NCBI RefSeq assembly: GCF_036711975.1
Contig: NC_091966.1
Location: 18,669,501-18,733,500, forward strand
Direction of reading: 5' to 3'
DNA: 64,000 nucleotides
Origin: Onthophagus taurus
Taxonomy: Eukaryota; Arthropoda; Insecta; Coleoptera; Scarabaeidae
Below, piece after piece: positions 34,431 through 46,800 of this stretch. The notes beneath the pieces were generated by a model, which was not told the DNA's origin, searched no databases, and was given only the letters and a program-made list of their open reading frames with translations. Each line of letters begins with the position of its first letter. The first letter of the stretch is position 1. The position numbers were made by a program, and so were the translations under genes.

Positions 34431-35464
34431 AAGTGACAGTTCGCGTTAAAACAAAATCAATTGTTTTTTAAAAACCAAGCCATCTTTGAGGACAAATTTT
34501 AGAAAAATGTCGGTCGTGTAGTCGCAGGCCAACTGGATACAGTATATTTTATTTTTTTACGCAAAAACTGTAAATCTTGTTTAACAAGGTGAAAAAGAAA
34601 AAAGTCACTAAAGAATAAGCCTTCCGACTATATTTTTTGTATCAATATTCCATCGTTTCAAAAATTTTATCTAGAAAATCCAATATGGTTGTGGTTTTCA
34701 TCTTATAAAACGCTATAGAGCTTAAATAAAAAATAATATGTAAATTGTCTCTTTTAGAATGAATAAATCTCGTAAACAATCGTTTTATTTTTGTAAATAC
34801 CGCTATAGTTTTCCCATTAAAACTATAACTTTGCTAACAAACCAAATAAATTCATAAAAATTAACTGGATTTTGAATGTCCTGTTTCTCAATTGAATGCC
34901 ACCTGGTTAAAAGATAAATGTATGGTTAAATATTTCAACTTTAAAGTTTCATTTTTAGATATTTAATCATATTTTCGCATATTTATTTTACTTGTGCGTT
35001 AGCATCGCTAACTTGATGTAACTCAACATCAGTTTATCGAGGACAGAACAAACCGACGTACTTATTAATTTCAACAGATGATATCTCGAAGAAGAAAAAA
35101 GATATTTAAATAATTGAAAAAGAGTTTTAAAGGGAAAGGGTAATAATTTCAAAATTTCTAAAAAAAATTTTTTTTTTTAATTCCATCATGGTGAACTATA
35201 ACCACAAATACGACCAGAAACCGTATTTTTAACATATTTTAGCTAAGATATTTTGAAAACCTTACGTGATGAAGCATTTTTGAGGTTACATTTGGATTTA
35301 GAACGTGAAAAACCTTCGGGATAGTATAGTCTACTTGTTGGCTTCGAAAACATTTAAATTTTTGTCGGCCTGTGTTATTAGCGCTGGAGATGGATTACTA
35401 TTGAAAATCAGCCATATAAATAAACAGCAATAATGAATGTAGATAAAACAATAATATAGGGCAC

Positions 35465-35695
35465 TCAATATTAACAGTTAATCTGGTACAGACACGTTGA
35501 GAGAATGCCAGAACAATGAATTCTAAAACTTACTTTCTAGTGGACAGAAGGGAAGAAATGAAGAAGACCAAAGGTTATCTGGATAAGTAGCATTCAGAGG
35601 GCAATATAGGAGAGAATCCTGAGACCAGGAGACTGAGAGGATAGAAGAGGCTGGAAGCTGGAAGCGGAAGCCATAGGACACTATAAACCAGGATA
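35465..35695 (+). pseudogene. 3' end of an RTE-like retrotransposon
   Basis: Plus strand: WYRHVERMPEQ (about 35490-35520), then a charged segment ending near DRRGWKLEAEAIGHYKPGY (35640-35695). This corresponds to the WxGHVxRM...WRLExxxR tail of such elements. Only the last ~75 codons. Confidence 0.5.
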
Positions 35696-35699
35696 TATC

Positions 35700-37020
35700 G
35701 TCGCTGCCAAGCTAAAACGGCATAAACGCCAAAATGGTATTAAGTTTGCGCAAATACCTATTTCAACACGACGCGACGTGATCAATGTTTCTTTTTTGTT
35801 TTCTGCAAAATCAAGTAAATGTTGTTTACGTCGTTTTGCCTTGACAAGGTCGATACGTAATTGGACCTCCTAAATAAAACTTGCTTGTTTTTTGATATGT
35901 TGTTTTTCAAAACAAATATGTTCCTCCATGATTTCAAGGACAAAATATATTATTTTTTAACAATTTTTATGCCATATGATGCGAGAGTGTAAATTCATGT
36001 AAATTCACAGCAAAAATTAAGAAAAATGAAATGACAGTTAAATTTATGGTACCGTGGACCCAGACTACTACCCTTAATAGGAGCCGCCCGTTTATTGCCG
36101 GTGGGGTAATAAATCAACCATGGGTGGTGGGCTTAATATTGAACTTATTTTAAAATGAACATATCTTTAATTTAATATTTTCAAATTGATGGCCTTCTCC
36201 GTTAATGTTCATTTCTAACCGGTATCTAAATGAATTTTGGATATTATCTCTTTGGTACCGTCGATTAACATTTTAATAAAATCTATTTGTTAAAAAGATT
36301 AAAAGATATGTTTGTTAAAATTATTTTAAAAAATAATAAAAGTAAGAAAAGTTTTAGAATTAAATTCCACATGAAATGAAGTAGTAATGTATTAAATCCG
36401 CCAAAAGGTTAAAAAAATCTGTGAAAATTTAGGGTACCATCACCCTTAATCTACCCTTTGAAATGTCTCAATTGAGTTCAATGAGCTACCAATTAATAGC
36501 CTTGGTACACTCATAACGTATACCAAATTTCGTTTTTCTAGCTTAACGTATTACGAAGATATTGAACTTTTAAAAATTTAAGAGCCAACTTTGAAGGCCT
36601 ATAACTCCTCAGGTGTAAAACTTAGCATAGAGGTAAGTTACGTTAAATCATCTTAATTTATTGTCTTCTACATGTCCCTGCTCTGTGTCGGTTCTTCTGT
36701 GAATCACCTTAACTCTAGATCGTAACATATTAGCATGCAATTATGGGTGTTTACATTTTTCGTTAAAGTTAAAATAATTCAATAGATTGAATTGTTATGA
36801 TACAATTTAGAAATTTACAACTATTTCAAACAAATTTCATTATTTTTAACGTTTCGGCAGGCGCGTCTATTTTTATTACACATAGGAAAATTTCTTCTTT
36901 TCGGGGAAATTTACATCCTATTTCAGAAAAACAAAAAGAATACAGAGAATACACGACACTTTATTGTTATATTTTGTGTTTACAATAAAAAAAAATAGAG
37001 TATAAAATAATGGACAACTA
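35700..37020. other. No gene recognised
   Basis: Repeated GGTACC-plus-ACCCTTAAT motifs (about 36050-36085 and 36430-36460) but no element boundaries. The 3' terminus of the neighbouring piggyBac should lie here; no TTAA-flanked TIR was found. Confidence 0.4.
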
Positions 37021-37029
37021 ATAAATCAG

Positions 37030-38838
37030 TTATGAGTCAGAGCCCGAATGCACTTCGCAATTCGAGCAAATTATCATTGTTTTTGAATGTTTTTTACAGA
37101 TGAATTGCTTACATTTACAGCATTTTTGTGTAGTATTTGTATTTGTACACAATTTACACCTCCCTCGTTTTCTAGATTCAGTTGGTTGTGTTTCGGACGT
37201 TCCGCAATCAGTGTCCATGTACGACATTTGCAAAAACGCGCGAATATCCTTTGGCAGCGTAATTATTTGAGCTCTCATAATCAGTTGCTCTTTCATTAAA
37301 GCAATTGCTAAATTACTTAAGAAAATTCTTCGTGGACACTGATTTCCCGCAGAATGTTTCGTGAAATACAATATTTGCGAGTTTATTCCCGCTATATTTA
37401 GGAGCGTAAAAAACAGGGCTAATGGCCATCGTCTAGTGACCCTCGAAATAGAGTAGGCAGCGCACATCTTATCAACCGTATCTACTGCTCCTTTTGTTTG
37501 GTTATAACTTAAAATTATTTTGGGTTTATGTGATTCTTCGTCAACTTCCGGTAAGTCGTGCATCGTTGATAATAATATAACGGCTTTGTTTTTTCTTGGG
37601 ACATAAGACACTAATATAGTGTCTTGTTGAAAGCCAAATAAAGACGATTGAGGCTGACGATTTTTATTTGGCAAAAATTCCGTAGGAATTTCACGTTTAT
37701 TTTTACGTAATGTTCCGATGAATGTAATTTTTTTTTCTAGAAGATATTTAGCTAACGTTAAGCTGCTGTACCAATTGTCCGTCGTTAGATTTCTACCAGA
37801 ATTTTCAATTGGCGTTATTAAACGTTTTACAATGTCGATGGGTGAATTGGAAACTTTATAAATTCCATTTGGTTGTTGCCCACAATAAACCTCAAGGTTG
37901 CTTGTATAAAAAGATTTGGCATCGCACATGGCAAAAATTTGAATACCGTATTTAGCAGGTTTGCTTGGCATATATTGCACAAAACTACATCTACCTCTAA
38001 ACGAGTGCAACATTTCGTCAATGGTTACGTATTCGCTGACGTTATAGCTGTTTTTACAATTACTGACAAAGGAATCAAGGATTGATCTGATTGGAGCCAA
38101 CTTATCCGTTTTCTTCCTTTCATTCCTCGTTGATTTATCATCAAACTGAAGACTTCTTAACAGAAATAAGAATCGTTTGTAACCCATTACTGCTCGCAGA
38201 ATTTGAATGCCCGTGCCATCACTATTCCACAGATCCATGACGTTTACATGAGATCCTTTCTTCGTACCAATCAAGAAAAGAGTTCCAAATAAAGCTAATA
38301 CTTCGCAAACTGTTGTATTTTGGCAGTCTCGTTCCCTGGAATATGAAATCATATTACGTTTGGATTCGATGTATATGTTTGTACATCGGACAATATCGTT
38401 GATCATGTTTGGAGTAATAATTGCTTGAAATGCACTTATTTCGTCGGTAATGTTTCGTGTTTTTGTTGTAAGTCCAGGTAGAACTTTTTCGATGTTTTTA
38501 CCCCTACCTTTCGAAGGTCGCTTAGTAGGATTTTTATACCATTTCAATGATTCGTCATCTTGTTGATTTACCTCAGACTTACTCGCCGATCTTGTATTTT
38601 CTACTTCTTCCGGTTTTCCTCTTCCTAGAAAAAAGTCACCAGAACTTATCTGTGCTTCCTCTGTTTCATCGGCGCTCTGCTCTGAGTAACTATCATGTTC
38701 ACTTTGAACAATTTTTTCTTCTTCATCGGATATATCGCTGTCGTCGATACTTGACTTAGGTTCCTCTTTCAAAAAATCTAACAACCCATCTCTCAAATTA
38801 TCATTCCCTGCCATTCTGAATAAAAATAGAGAGATCAT
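37030..38838 (-). CDS. piggyBac-like transposase, intact
   Basis: 602 codons from the first ATG; the better start is the ninth codon (MAGND, 38814), because TTTTTATTCAG just upstream looks like an intron acceptor. An acidic N-terminal region (residues 28-65) is followed by the DDE_Tnp_1_7 core with the three catalytic Asp of piggyBac enzymes: Asp274 in VTIDEML, Asp354 in LTTDNWYSS, Asp453 in KGAVDTVDKM. The C-terminus has a Cys/His-rich domain (RCKLC, KCCKCKQFICKKH, CSNC; residues 560-594). Length matches the family. Intact while every other transposase here is broken, so it is a recent copy or a candidate domesticated gene; TTAA-flanked TIRs were not recognised. The frames at 37087-38759 on the plus strand are shadows. 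Confidence 0.88.
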   Translation of the reverse strand: MISLFLFRMAGNDNLRDGLLDFLKEEPKSSIDDSDISDEEEKIVQSEHDSYSEQSADETEEAQISSGDFFLGRGKPEEVENTRSASKSEVNQQDDESLKWYKNPTKRPSKGRGKNIEKVLPGLTTKTRNITDEISAFQAIITPNMINDIVRCTNIYIESKRNMISYSRERDCQNTTVCEVLALFGTLFLIGTKKGSHVNVMDLWNSDGTGIQILRAVMGYKRFLFLLRSLQFDDKSTRNERKKTDKLAPIRSILDSFVSNCKNSYNVSEYVTIDEMLHSFRGRCSFVQYMPSKPAKYGIQIFAMCDAKSFYTSNLEVYCGQQPNGIYKVSNSPIDIVKRLITPIENSGRNLTTDNWYSSLTLAKYLLEKKITFIGTLRKNKREIPTEFLPNKNRQPQSSLFGFQQDTILVSYVPRKNKAVILLSTMHDLPEVDEESHKPKIILSYNQTKGAVDTVDKMCAAYSISRVTRRWPLALFFTLLNIAGINSQILYFTKHSAGNQCPRRIFLSNLAIALMKEQLIMRAQIITLPKDIRAFLQMSYMDTDCGTSETQPTESRKRGRCKLCTNTNTTQKCCKCKQFICKKHSKTMIICSNCEVHSGSDS

Positions 38839-38879
38839 TCAGGTAAAAATTAACTAAATAAATCATCCGTGCGACGATA

Positions 38880-38994
38880 GCAATAAACCTCCCAGCAACA
38901 AACTTTTACTCGTAATTTCCTATCTACTTTCTTAGCTGATATCTTCCTTATTGTTAGAGATAGCGAGAAACTAAATGCACCATTTGAAAACTTG
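38880..38994. repeat. Left arm of an inverted repeat around the I-type element
   Basis: CAACAAACTTTTAC, TAGCTGATATCTTCCTTATT and CTAAATGCACCATTTGAAA match, inverted, the right arm at 43010-43145. Probably one older fold-back or TIR element split by the retrotransposon. Confidence 0.7.
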
Positions 38995-41900
38995 TCTTTC
39001 AAGCTACCCTCCCAACCTACGCATCGTCTGCCATTGTCACAATCTCTTCTTGATCTCATCATTACGTTCTGTTCAGATAAAATTTTAACACATGATCAAT
39101 TATCTGCTGAACAGATTTCTTGTCATGATCTGATTTATTGTGCTGTTCAAGTTCGGCAGCCTGTCTCTTGTCATCGCATGTTCACTTACCGTGATTTTAT
39201 GTACATCGATTATGAACACCTCAAATCTGATGCGTTGTTAATTGATTGGCAGCCATTGTATTGTATGCGTGACATTGACGCAAAAGTTAGTTACTTTAAT
39301 GACAAAATGACATGTTTGTATAATAAACATGCCCCGCTTAAGCAGAGAAAAGTAAGGCATTTCCGTGCCCCCTGACTAAATGATGGGATTAGAGACCTTA
39401 TGTGTGAACGAAACACAGCTAAAATGCTTCTAGTAAAAGACTTCTACTAAAAAAGAAACGAGAATCTTTCAAACAGTTCTGCGAATCACTATCCAGTGAG
39501 TCATCATTAGGAATGATATGGAGAACCATAAGGCATTACGACAGAGCCATTAATGGCTCTGAAACCCAATCATCTACAGACTTCGCATGGACCCGGAATT
39601 TTATGTCTCACCTTTGTCCGGGGTATGTGCCTAATTTGGAAGATGTTGAAACCGGTATAGTTGAAGAGTCGGACATTAATATAGGCAAACCATTCAGCAG
39701 AACGGAATTAGAGTTAGCTCTGAAATTTAAACAGACAACATCCCCCGGTTGAGACGACGTCAGTTAAACAACATGTTAAACAACATTTCAGATAGTAGCA
39801 AAGACAACCTGCTGAAAACCTTTAATAACATCTTGAATGGAGGCAATGTTCCTGATATTTGGCATGAAATACAGGTACTTCCGATTCCCAAAAGGGGTAA
39901 AGACCCTAATTCAAGAGAGGGATACAGACCTATTTCCCTAATCAATTGTTCTAGGAAATTACTCGAAAGAATGGCACTAGCGCGTCTGGAGTGGTGGATG
40001 GAATCCCATTTGATGCTTGACGAAACGATGTTTGGATTTAGAAAGGGTAGGGGAGTGGCTCATTGCATTTTCACTGTGATTGGGTCCATCCAGAAGGCGT
40101 TTTATGAGGAAATATTATGGTCGGGGTCTTTATTGACATTTTGTCAGCTTATGATAATATAAATATCACCTTATTATTGAGAATGCTTAATCGAGATGGA
40201 TTCTTGTCTGGTTGCTCTTCTGCGTCAGGTTTTAACCAGAAGTATATATCAGCTCAAACATGATCCCAGCAAGATAGGAGGTAGAACTTCATACAGGGGC
40301 TTGCCCCAGGGAAGCTCTCTCAGTCCGATACTATTTAACTACTACATCAGAGGTATTAGTATTATTAATGAGGTGCGTGAAATAAAAACTGTTGTGTTTG
40401 CAGACGATGTGGTTTTGTTGAAAGAGGGGGGTTGCATTGAATTGGCAGTTGAAATCATGAACGATGCATTGAATGCGACAGCGAGTTTTCTCGAAGAGCG
40501 TAATTTAAGTCTGGCACCTAGTGAGTCGAAGGCAATGTTTTTTAGCCCCAGGAGAACACCTGAGCTCATTCCTCCAATTAGGTTAAGGGGTGAAAATATC
40601 GCAACGACTGTGAACACGGTATACCTGGGTGTACATCTGAATGTGAGGTTGTCTTGGAAGGAGCATGTGCACTATATTGTAAATAGCTGTCAGAAGGCAC
40701 TTAATTTGCTGAGGTCTCTTTCATCAACTAGATGGAGATGTGGTCCGATGGTTTCTACGTTACTCTATAAAGCACTTCTTCAGTCTAGACTGGAGTTTGT
40801 TACTTGGTTGATGTTGCTTGTCCCAGTTCCGGTGGTTAAGAAGTTAGCTGGCATTCAGCTCCAGGCAGCTAGGGTTGTTACTGGTGCAATTAGATCTACA
40901 CCAACCAATGCGCTATTGGTTGAAGATGCCATTGGATTTAAGGTTGCGTCTGTTAATGGATAAATTTGTTGTGAAAAACCATATGCGTAGAACTGGTTCG
41001 GTAGGAAATTTAAGGGAAAATTTGAGCCAACTACATAAAGATGGCAGAGTGGCCGATAGTAGAGTGACACTGATTATAAAGAGATATGAAACCCTGCTAC
41101 CAAGAATAGTAGATATGCGACGTACTAATATGTTGGACATGTTCAGAGTAAATGTTGATGTGTATGTTCATGTCCCCAAAGTGAGAACTGATTTAGTGTG
41201 TGCTAAACTCAGACAAGCATTGCCTGCAGTTAGCTTTAATTATAATGCTGTATTTGATCGGGAAGTTCAGGCGTCGTGGCCGGATGCAAAGTTTATTTTT
41301 ACGGATGCTTCGGTGACAGGAGACCCAACCAGACGACTTCATTTTGGTGTATATGCGCCCGACTTGTAGTTGTCCCATTCGGGAAAACTATCGGACCATA
41401 CTAATATATTTGTGGCAGAATTGTTTGCTGTATGGTGGGCAATGGACTATGTAAAGACAAACAGGATGTCACCAGTGGTGATATTCACAGATTCGTTGAG
41501 TGTGATCCGTGCATTGGAGGTGGCCATGGGAAGAAAGACGAAGGTACAGTATTTGGTGAACAAAGTTAAAGAACTTAGCTGGCAGTGTACTGTAGAAGAA
41601 CTGAAGATTGAGTTGGCTTGGATTCCTGGCCATGTGGGAATTGTTGGGAATGAGAGGGCGGCGGGGGACACTGGTCCATGGTATTAGATACGCAAAGACG
41701 TTAGTGACATTGTCTACGAACTGAAGAGGGATGTATTGGATTTATGGCAGCAGGATTGGGATGATAGTAGCAGATTCAAGGGCAGAGCCTTATGGTTGAT
41801 TAAGACGGATGTCAGAGAAGGGGCATGGCCTTCAGAATCTAAACACATGATATCTACAATTAATCGCATGAGAGTGGAACATGGCATGTTTCCTGCACAT

Positions 41901-42722
41901 CTGTATAGGATTGGCATGGCGGATTCTCCAAACGCAGTTGCGGAGAATTTTGTGCTCTTAACTACATTATTTTGGCCTGTGAAACGTATGAGTTGTATAG
42001 AAGTAGAATGTTTGTTAAGTTGAAAAGGGAGGATATTTTTCCTCCATATAATGTTAGTTTACTTTTGGCGACCAATAACGCTAGAGTTTTGAGAATGCTT
42101 TTTTATTTTTTGTGCAACAGAGGAATTTTTGTTTGATTTTATTTTTTAATGCAATATGACTGTTCGGTAGATGTTCATCCTTTCGAGGGGGTTGACCCGG
42201 GGATGTAGATCTAACGCCGTTCGGTGGGTTATAGGCATAAGTACAAGTGGTTTAGTCGGTTAAGGTAGTAAGGATGGATCATTCCCCCCTTCTGGTAGTT
42301 CTTTTTATTTGAGTTGTTTTTGATCTTTGGAACTTTATCTCCCCACAGGGCTACCTAATTTGAAGATAAACTGATACAAAAAAATTGTGACTGGTGGTAA
42401 AAGGGCTATATAAGCCCAAGGTTTATATATTAAAGGTTGTCTAAGTATATATGCTGCAATACTTTGATTTAGTTTGTGGGCGAGGGGCAAGAGCAGAAGT
42501 GTTTCGTGACGTAAGCGATCACGAATTGCGCACGCAACCTCATGGCCATGTGGTGCTCCATGCATTTATTTAATTTGAATTGCTTGGCGGTATTATTTTC
42601 CACATGTGACGTAATGCGCAGTATGGTTGCGTACGAATCTAGACAACCTCTTATATATGAACCTTGATATAAGCCCAGATACCAAGTGGTTACCCCTGGT
42701 TTTAAGAAGAAGAAGAAGAAGA
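38995..42722 (+). pseudogene. I-type non-LTR retrotransposon with RNase H, 5' truncated
   Basis: Plus-strand order: endonuclease end (LSQSLLDLIITFCSDKILTH, ISCHDLIYCAVQ; 38992-39375); linker with WTRNFMSHLCPGYVPNLEDV (39590); RT fingers (IPKRGKDPNSREGYRPISLI, MFGFRKGRGVAHCIF; 39749-40162); palm GLPQGSSLSPILFNYYI (about 40300) and VFADDVVLL (40397-40423); RNase H with FIFTDASVTGD, AELFAVWWAMD, VIFTDSLSVI and AWIPGHVGIVGNERAAG (41300-41670). It ends in a GAAGAAGAAGAAGAA tail (42706-42722). Several frameshifts and stops (for example 39750, 40160, 40960, 41370, 41685). The RNase H Asp-Glu-Asp residues are kept. Confidence 0.85.
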
Positions 42723-43009
42723 TAACCTTATACAGTATGTTTACTCCACGGAACTTGACGTGTTACAAAAAAAGTGTAGGCATATTTGAAATCAGCAACC
42801 CAAACTTAACTAAAAACACTCAACTCATCAACTGTACAAAAATCTTGCAGCACAGATAAAATTTGTGATAAATTTTTTTTTAAATTCGGTTTGATAACAA
42901 TTGCACAAGGGCTTGAAGTTTGGCAATTTTGAGCTATTTTAAGTACCTACAGGGCGGTATTCTTCATTTTTTATTGATCTTAACATCAACTTATCGGCAA
43001 AGGATTTAG

Positions 43010-43145
43010 ATAGAGAAAGACTCAAGCTTTCAAATGGTGTATTTAGTTTTTTACTATCTCTAATAACAAGAAAGATATCAGCTGAGAAAGGAGATAGAAG
43101 ATTAAAAAGTTTGGGTAAAAGTTTGTTGCTATTGTTGCACGGGTT
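43010..43145. repeat. Right arm of the inverted repeat
   Basis: Reverse complement of 38880-38994 with about 80 percent identity by eye. On its inner side, AGGGCGGTATTCTTCA (42954) looks like an element terminus. Confidence 0.7.
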
Positions 43146-43659
43146 TAAATTTTCAGCGTTAGTTTCGTGTTTTAAAAATAAAGATTTAAAAATATTAACC
43201 TACCTTAATTAATTAAGAATAACACGAACAGGCGCGTACGTGTATTTTGTACACAAAATCACTTTAATTTTTAAGCCTCTCAAAAAATTTTCAACCGTAG
43301 TGAACCGTAGCCCTCAAAAGACAGATTTACTCTAAAGGCTCTAAAGGGATACCTGCTAAAGAAAGGATTATTTATCCGGAAATGACGTCATTCTACCCCT
43401 TAAACACAATTGTGTGTACTTTGAACACAAGCGCGCCTGCCGCAGGTTAAATAAACCGATGTCTCAACTAAAAATAGTTTTTGGACAACCTTGGAAGCAA
43501 CTTATTTGAAATAAATTCATAGAAATAATTTTGAAATAGTTTTGATAAAGCTACGTTTTAATAAACAATCCGTTTTTATTAATAACTTATTTTCTAATAA
43601 ATTCCGATAATAAATAAAATACTTTCAAATGAATCGCATTGAGCGCCAATAAATTTTTT

Positions 43660-43886
43660 GAATTTAGCGCGGCGCATGCGCACATCTTACGTTACGCCGC
43701 CCTGGGTACCGGGCATTTCTGTAACCAATAGTGTATCCGGCCGCAGAGCGTTTACTGAAAACGTTGTTAGATCGGCGATATGTAAGTGATTTTAGTGTAT
43801 TTGAAAAAATCTTTACGTCGAATTATCGTCGTATCGCGTGTTTCGTTGTCCGGGGGGTCCGGGGTATCCGGCGACGTTTGACCACC
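43660..43886 (+). promoter_or_regulatory. DEAF1 promoter region with NRF1-type palindrome
   Basis: GC-rich compared with its surroundings, without a TATA box. GCGCATGCGC at 43672-43681 is a full NRF1/erect-wing consensus palindrome, common in housekeeping promoters, about 205 bases before the ATG. An in-frame ATG at 43731 exists but has a poor context. Confidence 0.45.
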
Positions 43887-46800
43887 ATGGAGAACTCAAA
43901 CTCGGAAGGTGTCGTCCTACCGGACATTTCCGAAGCCGAACATCTTGCGAGCGAGCACGATGGTGGCGAAAATGGCGAGGAGATTACGGATTCAAAACAT
44001 CGTGTTTCCGTGCAAACCGTACGACATGGATCTGTTCCGGTTACATTACCCGTTGGTTCGCTCATCACCAGCACATTTAACGTTATTACGCAGGATCAAT
44101 TACCCCATTTTAAGCCCATGCTATGTGTAGATAATAATGGATATATTTCCACTGATGGTTCCAGTAAGTTTTATTATTGTTACAAAAATTTGTTTCATTT
44201 TTTAACATGATTATTTCGTAGTACTCAATTTTAGCTGTGATTGCCATTTCTTAACATTAATTTTCTTTGATCAAAAACTTACCTTATCTTTTATGTCAAT
44301 CCCTGTAGAGGTTAACGGTTTTAAATTGTTTTTATACTCTGTTTATTAATAAAAATAGGTTAACTTTTAATAAGCTATTATTTAGCTTATTCATATACAT
44401 TAATATCTGTCTAAACTGATTCTATAAATGGAAAAACAAAATCAATCAAATTAAGGTTATGTTTTTGTTTGTTTTTTTATTCTTTTTGTTGGCAGCTTTG
44501 ATTTGAAACTTTTAATTCATCCCCTAAGTTTTTCTTTCCTTAAATTTTGTATAGTTAAACCGATTATCAGGATACTTTACATATTAGTACAATATTCTCA
44601 CTATTTTATAAATAACCACCCTAGAAATTATGCTTTATGACCGATCTGTATTACATTTTTCAACAAATAAGTAAGATTTCACTACTGATTGATATCTATA
44701 CTGTAAATGTTGAAAACACAATGTTATTTACATAATAATCCATATAATTATATACATAATAATAATAATACAATAATACCTTGGAGATTGGAGTTACCGG
44801 AAGCATCGGCGTTTTTGGTCAGTTGACAAATCGTTGACAGTGTGCTTTGAGGAATACCGAATTCAGCAGCAATTTCTTTTTTATTTTTTTCCCTTTTTTC
44901 TACCATCTTAATTAGCGATAGTTTTTCCGTAATCGTTAAGCACTTTAATTTTCGCTTATTACTAGCCATTTTAAGTACACTAGACACCACCTAGCAGCTT
45001 TAACATTTAGCGAATGTTACGGCTTTCCGTAGTTGTAAACAAGTGAATTCAGAGAACTGGATATATACAGGGACTTTACTGGATTCTTGCTGGTTCGAAC
45101 TATAAAATCATCCAAATAAAAAAAAATTATTTACAGAACGGATTCGAATATTATATTCTTTGGTAAATTCGACTTATAGAAGTAAAAGTTGAAGAAATTC
45201 CATAGTAGTTCAGTTCGAGTTACAGAGAAATTCGAGTTGTTGAAATTCGACTTAGGCCCACTTTTACCACCTCTTGATAAATTTAACCGATAGATAATTA
45301 ACATGGTTACAGCGGTTTTAAGCGCTCTCATTGGCTAAGAGCGCCAATTTATCTATCAGTTAAATTTATCAAGAGGTGGTAAAAGTGGGCCTTAGAGGAT
45401 AGTTCGAGTTAGGGGAATTTCACTGTATTTATTATAGTAGTAGTGATAGTTCAATTAATGGTTGTATGAAGGAAGGTGAAGAACTGAATTATCTCTAATT
45501 AATTTGTTAAGTACAGGTGTCCCAAATTCCTTTTCTCCAAAACTAAATGAGATAGACTAAAAGTAACTTATGGTTATCACCATAGCAACATTAACCTTTA
45601 AATACATACAATAATTTTAGATAGAATTTACCAGTGAGAAGTTAGCCATAGATTCCACTAATAGATTTCTCTACAAAAAATTATTAAAAAAAAAATAATA
45701 TGTAATCAATATTTATTAATTTGTTTTTCTGCGCAACCGGTTTCGAAAAAATTACTTTTCGTCTTCAGGCGCAACTAAAAACTATTAACTTCCTCGATCT
45801 AAACATCTCAAGGGATTCTATTAATAAATGTCTTAATTACAAAATTTATAGAAAACCTACCTCCACAGATGCAATAATTCCGAAAGAAAATCTTTCTGTC
45901 CGTTTAAATACAAATATGCTTCCTTCAATTTCCTATTTCTCAGAGCCTTAAAAATTCCTATGAATACAAAAGATTTCAATAATGAAATTCTCACCATTAT
46001 AAATATCGGTTTAAATAACGGTTTCAAATTGGACGACTTACAACGAAGCTTTTATAAAATCCATAACAATTTAATCACTTCCAAACTGTATCCTCATAGA
46101 ACAGCTCCAAACAAGTTCATTTCTAAAAATTTTTTTCAACCCCCACCCCGAAAAAGGGATGTTTTCGCCTTGATGGGCCTTCGAATTAAACCAAATTCTA
46201 CCACATAATAGAACACAGTTCTGAGTATTTTTATCAATTTTCACACATTTGCTATCATTCCATTTTACCAGCAATATTTTGTTTTCGCTATCAAATCTTT
46301 GATCATAGGATTCTGGAGCTAACTTTTCTAGGTCTTTAGTTGGTCGCAACAGACATTTTACATTTTCTTATTTTCGCTGATAGTACCTGTTACAAAATAA
46401 GGCATGATTGCTATAAAAATTATAAAAATATAAACAACAGCTTTTTGGACTATATCAATTAGTTAGCAAAAGAAATAGAAATCTTCACCACAGAGTGCCC
46501 AGAGTTTGTAACCAAATCGTATTGGCTTACCCTTTATGAACTTTTAGTTAGTAGTGAGTGGTGATCGTAATATCTTACAATCATTTCATTTATGGACACA
46601 TTTTCTTAAGAAATACAAAAATTTTGAAAACTTGCATTTACTATGTTTAACAACGGTCTAATCTTAAACTATTCGGCATTGTTCTGAAAATGTATGTAAG
46701 ACTTGAAGATAGACATTTTTGCTCATAGCATGTTTCATAATAGGTTTTCCCAAATCGTCATCGTCTGACCAATAATCGCGCTCAGATGGTAATTGTGAGT

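Larger units (their letters stand above)
32103..35374 (-). mobile_element. Element B: 3272 bp TIR transposon with TTA target duplication
   Basis: Ends CACAGGCCGACAAA and TTTGTCGGCCTGTG; about 145 bp of inverted similarity (32103-32250 against 35230-35374, sharing TTGCTTCATCACCTAAG-like and AAGATATCTTACCTAAAATA-like stretches). TTA flanks both sides (32100-32102, 35375-35377). It encodes on the minus strand the same protein family as element A but has unrelated termini. The CACAG start and 3 bp duplication would suit a CACTA-like element; this is inference. Confidence 0.8.

Noticed and set aside
36797-36988. 63-codon plus frame downstream of piggyBac
   Set aside because: No motif and likely piggyBac 3' flank.
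43731-43886. Upstream in-frame ATG of DEAF1
   Set aside because: Weak start context, no family similarity in the added 52 residues, and a strong ACCACCATGG follows.
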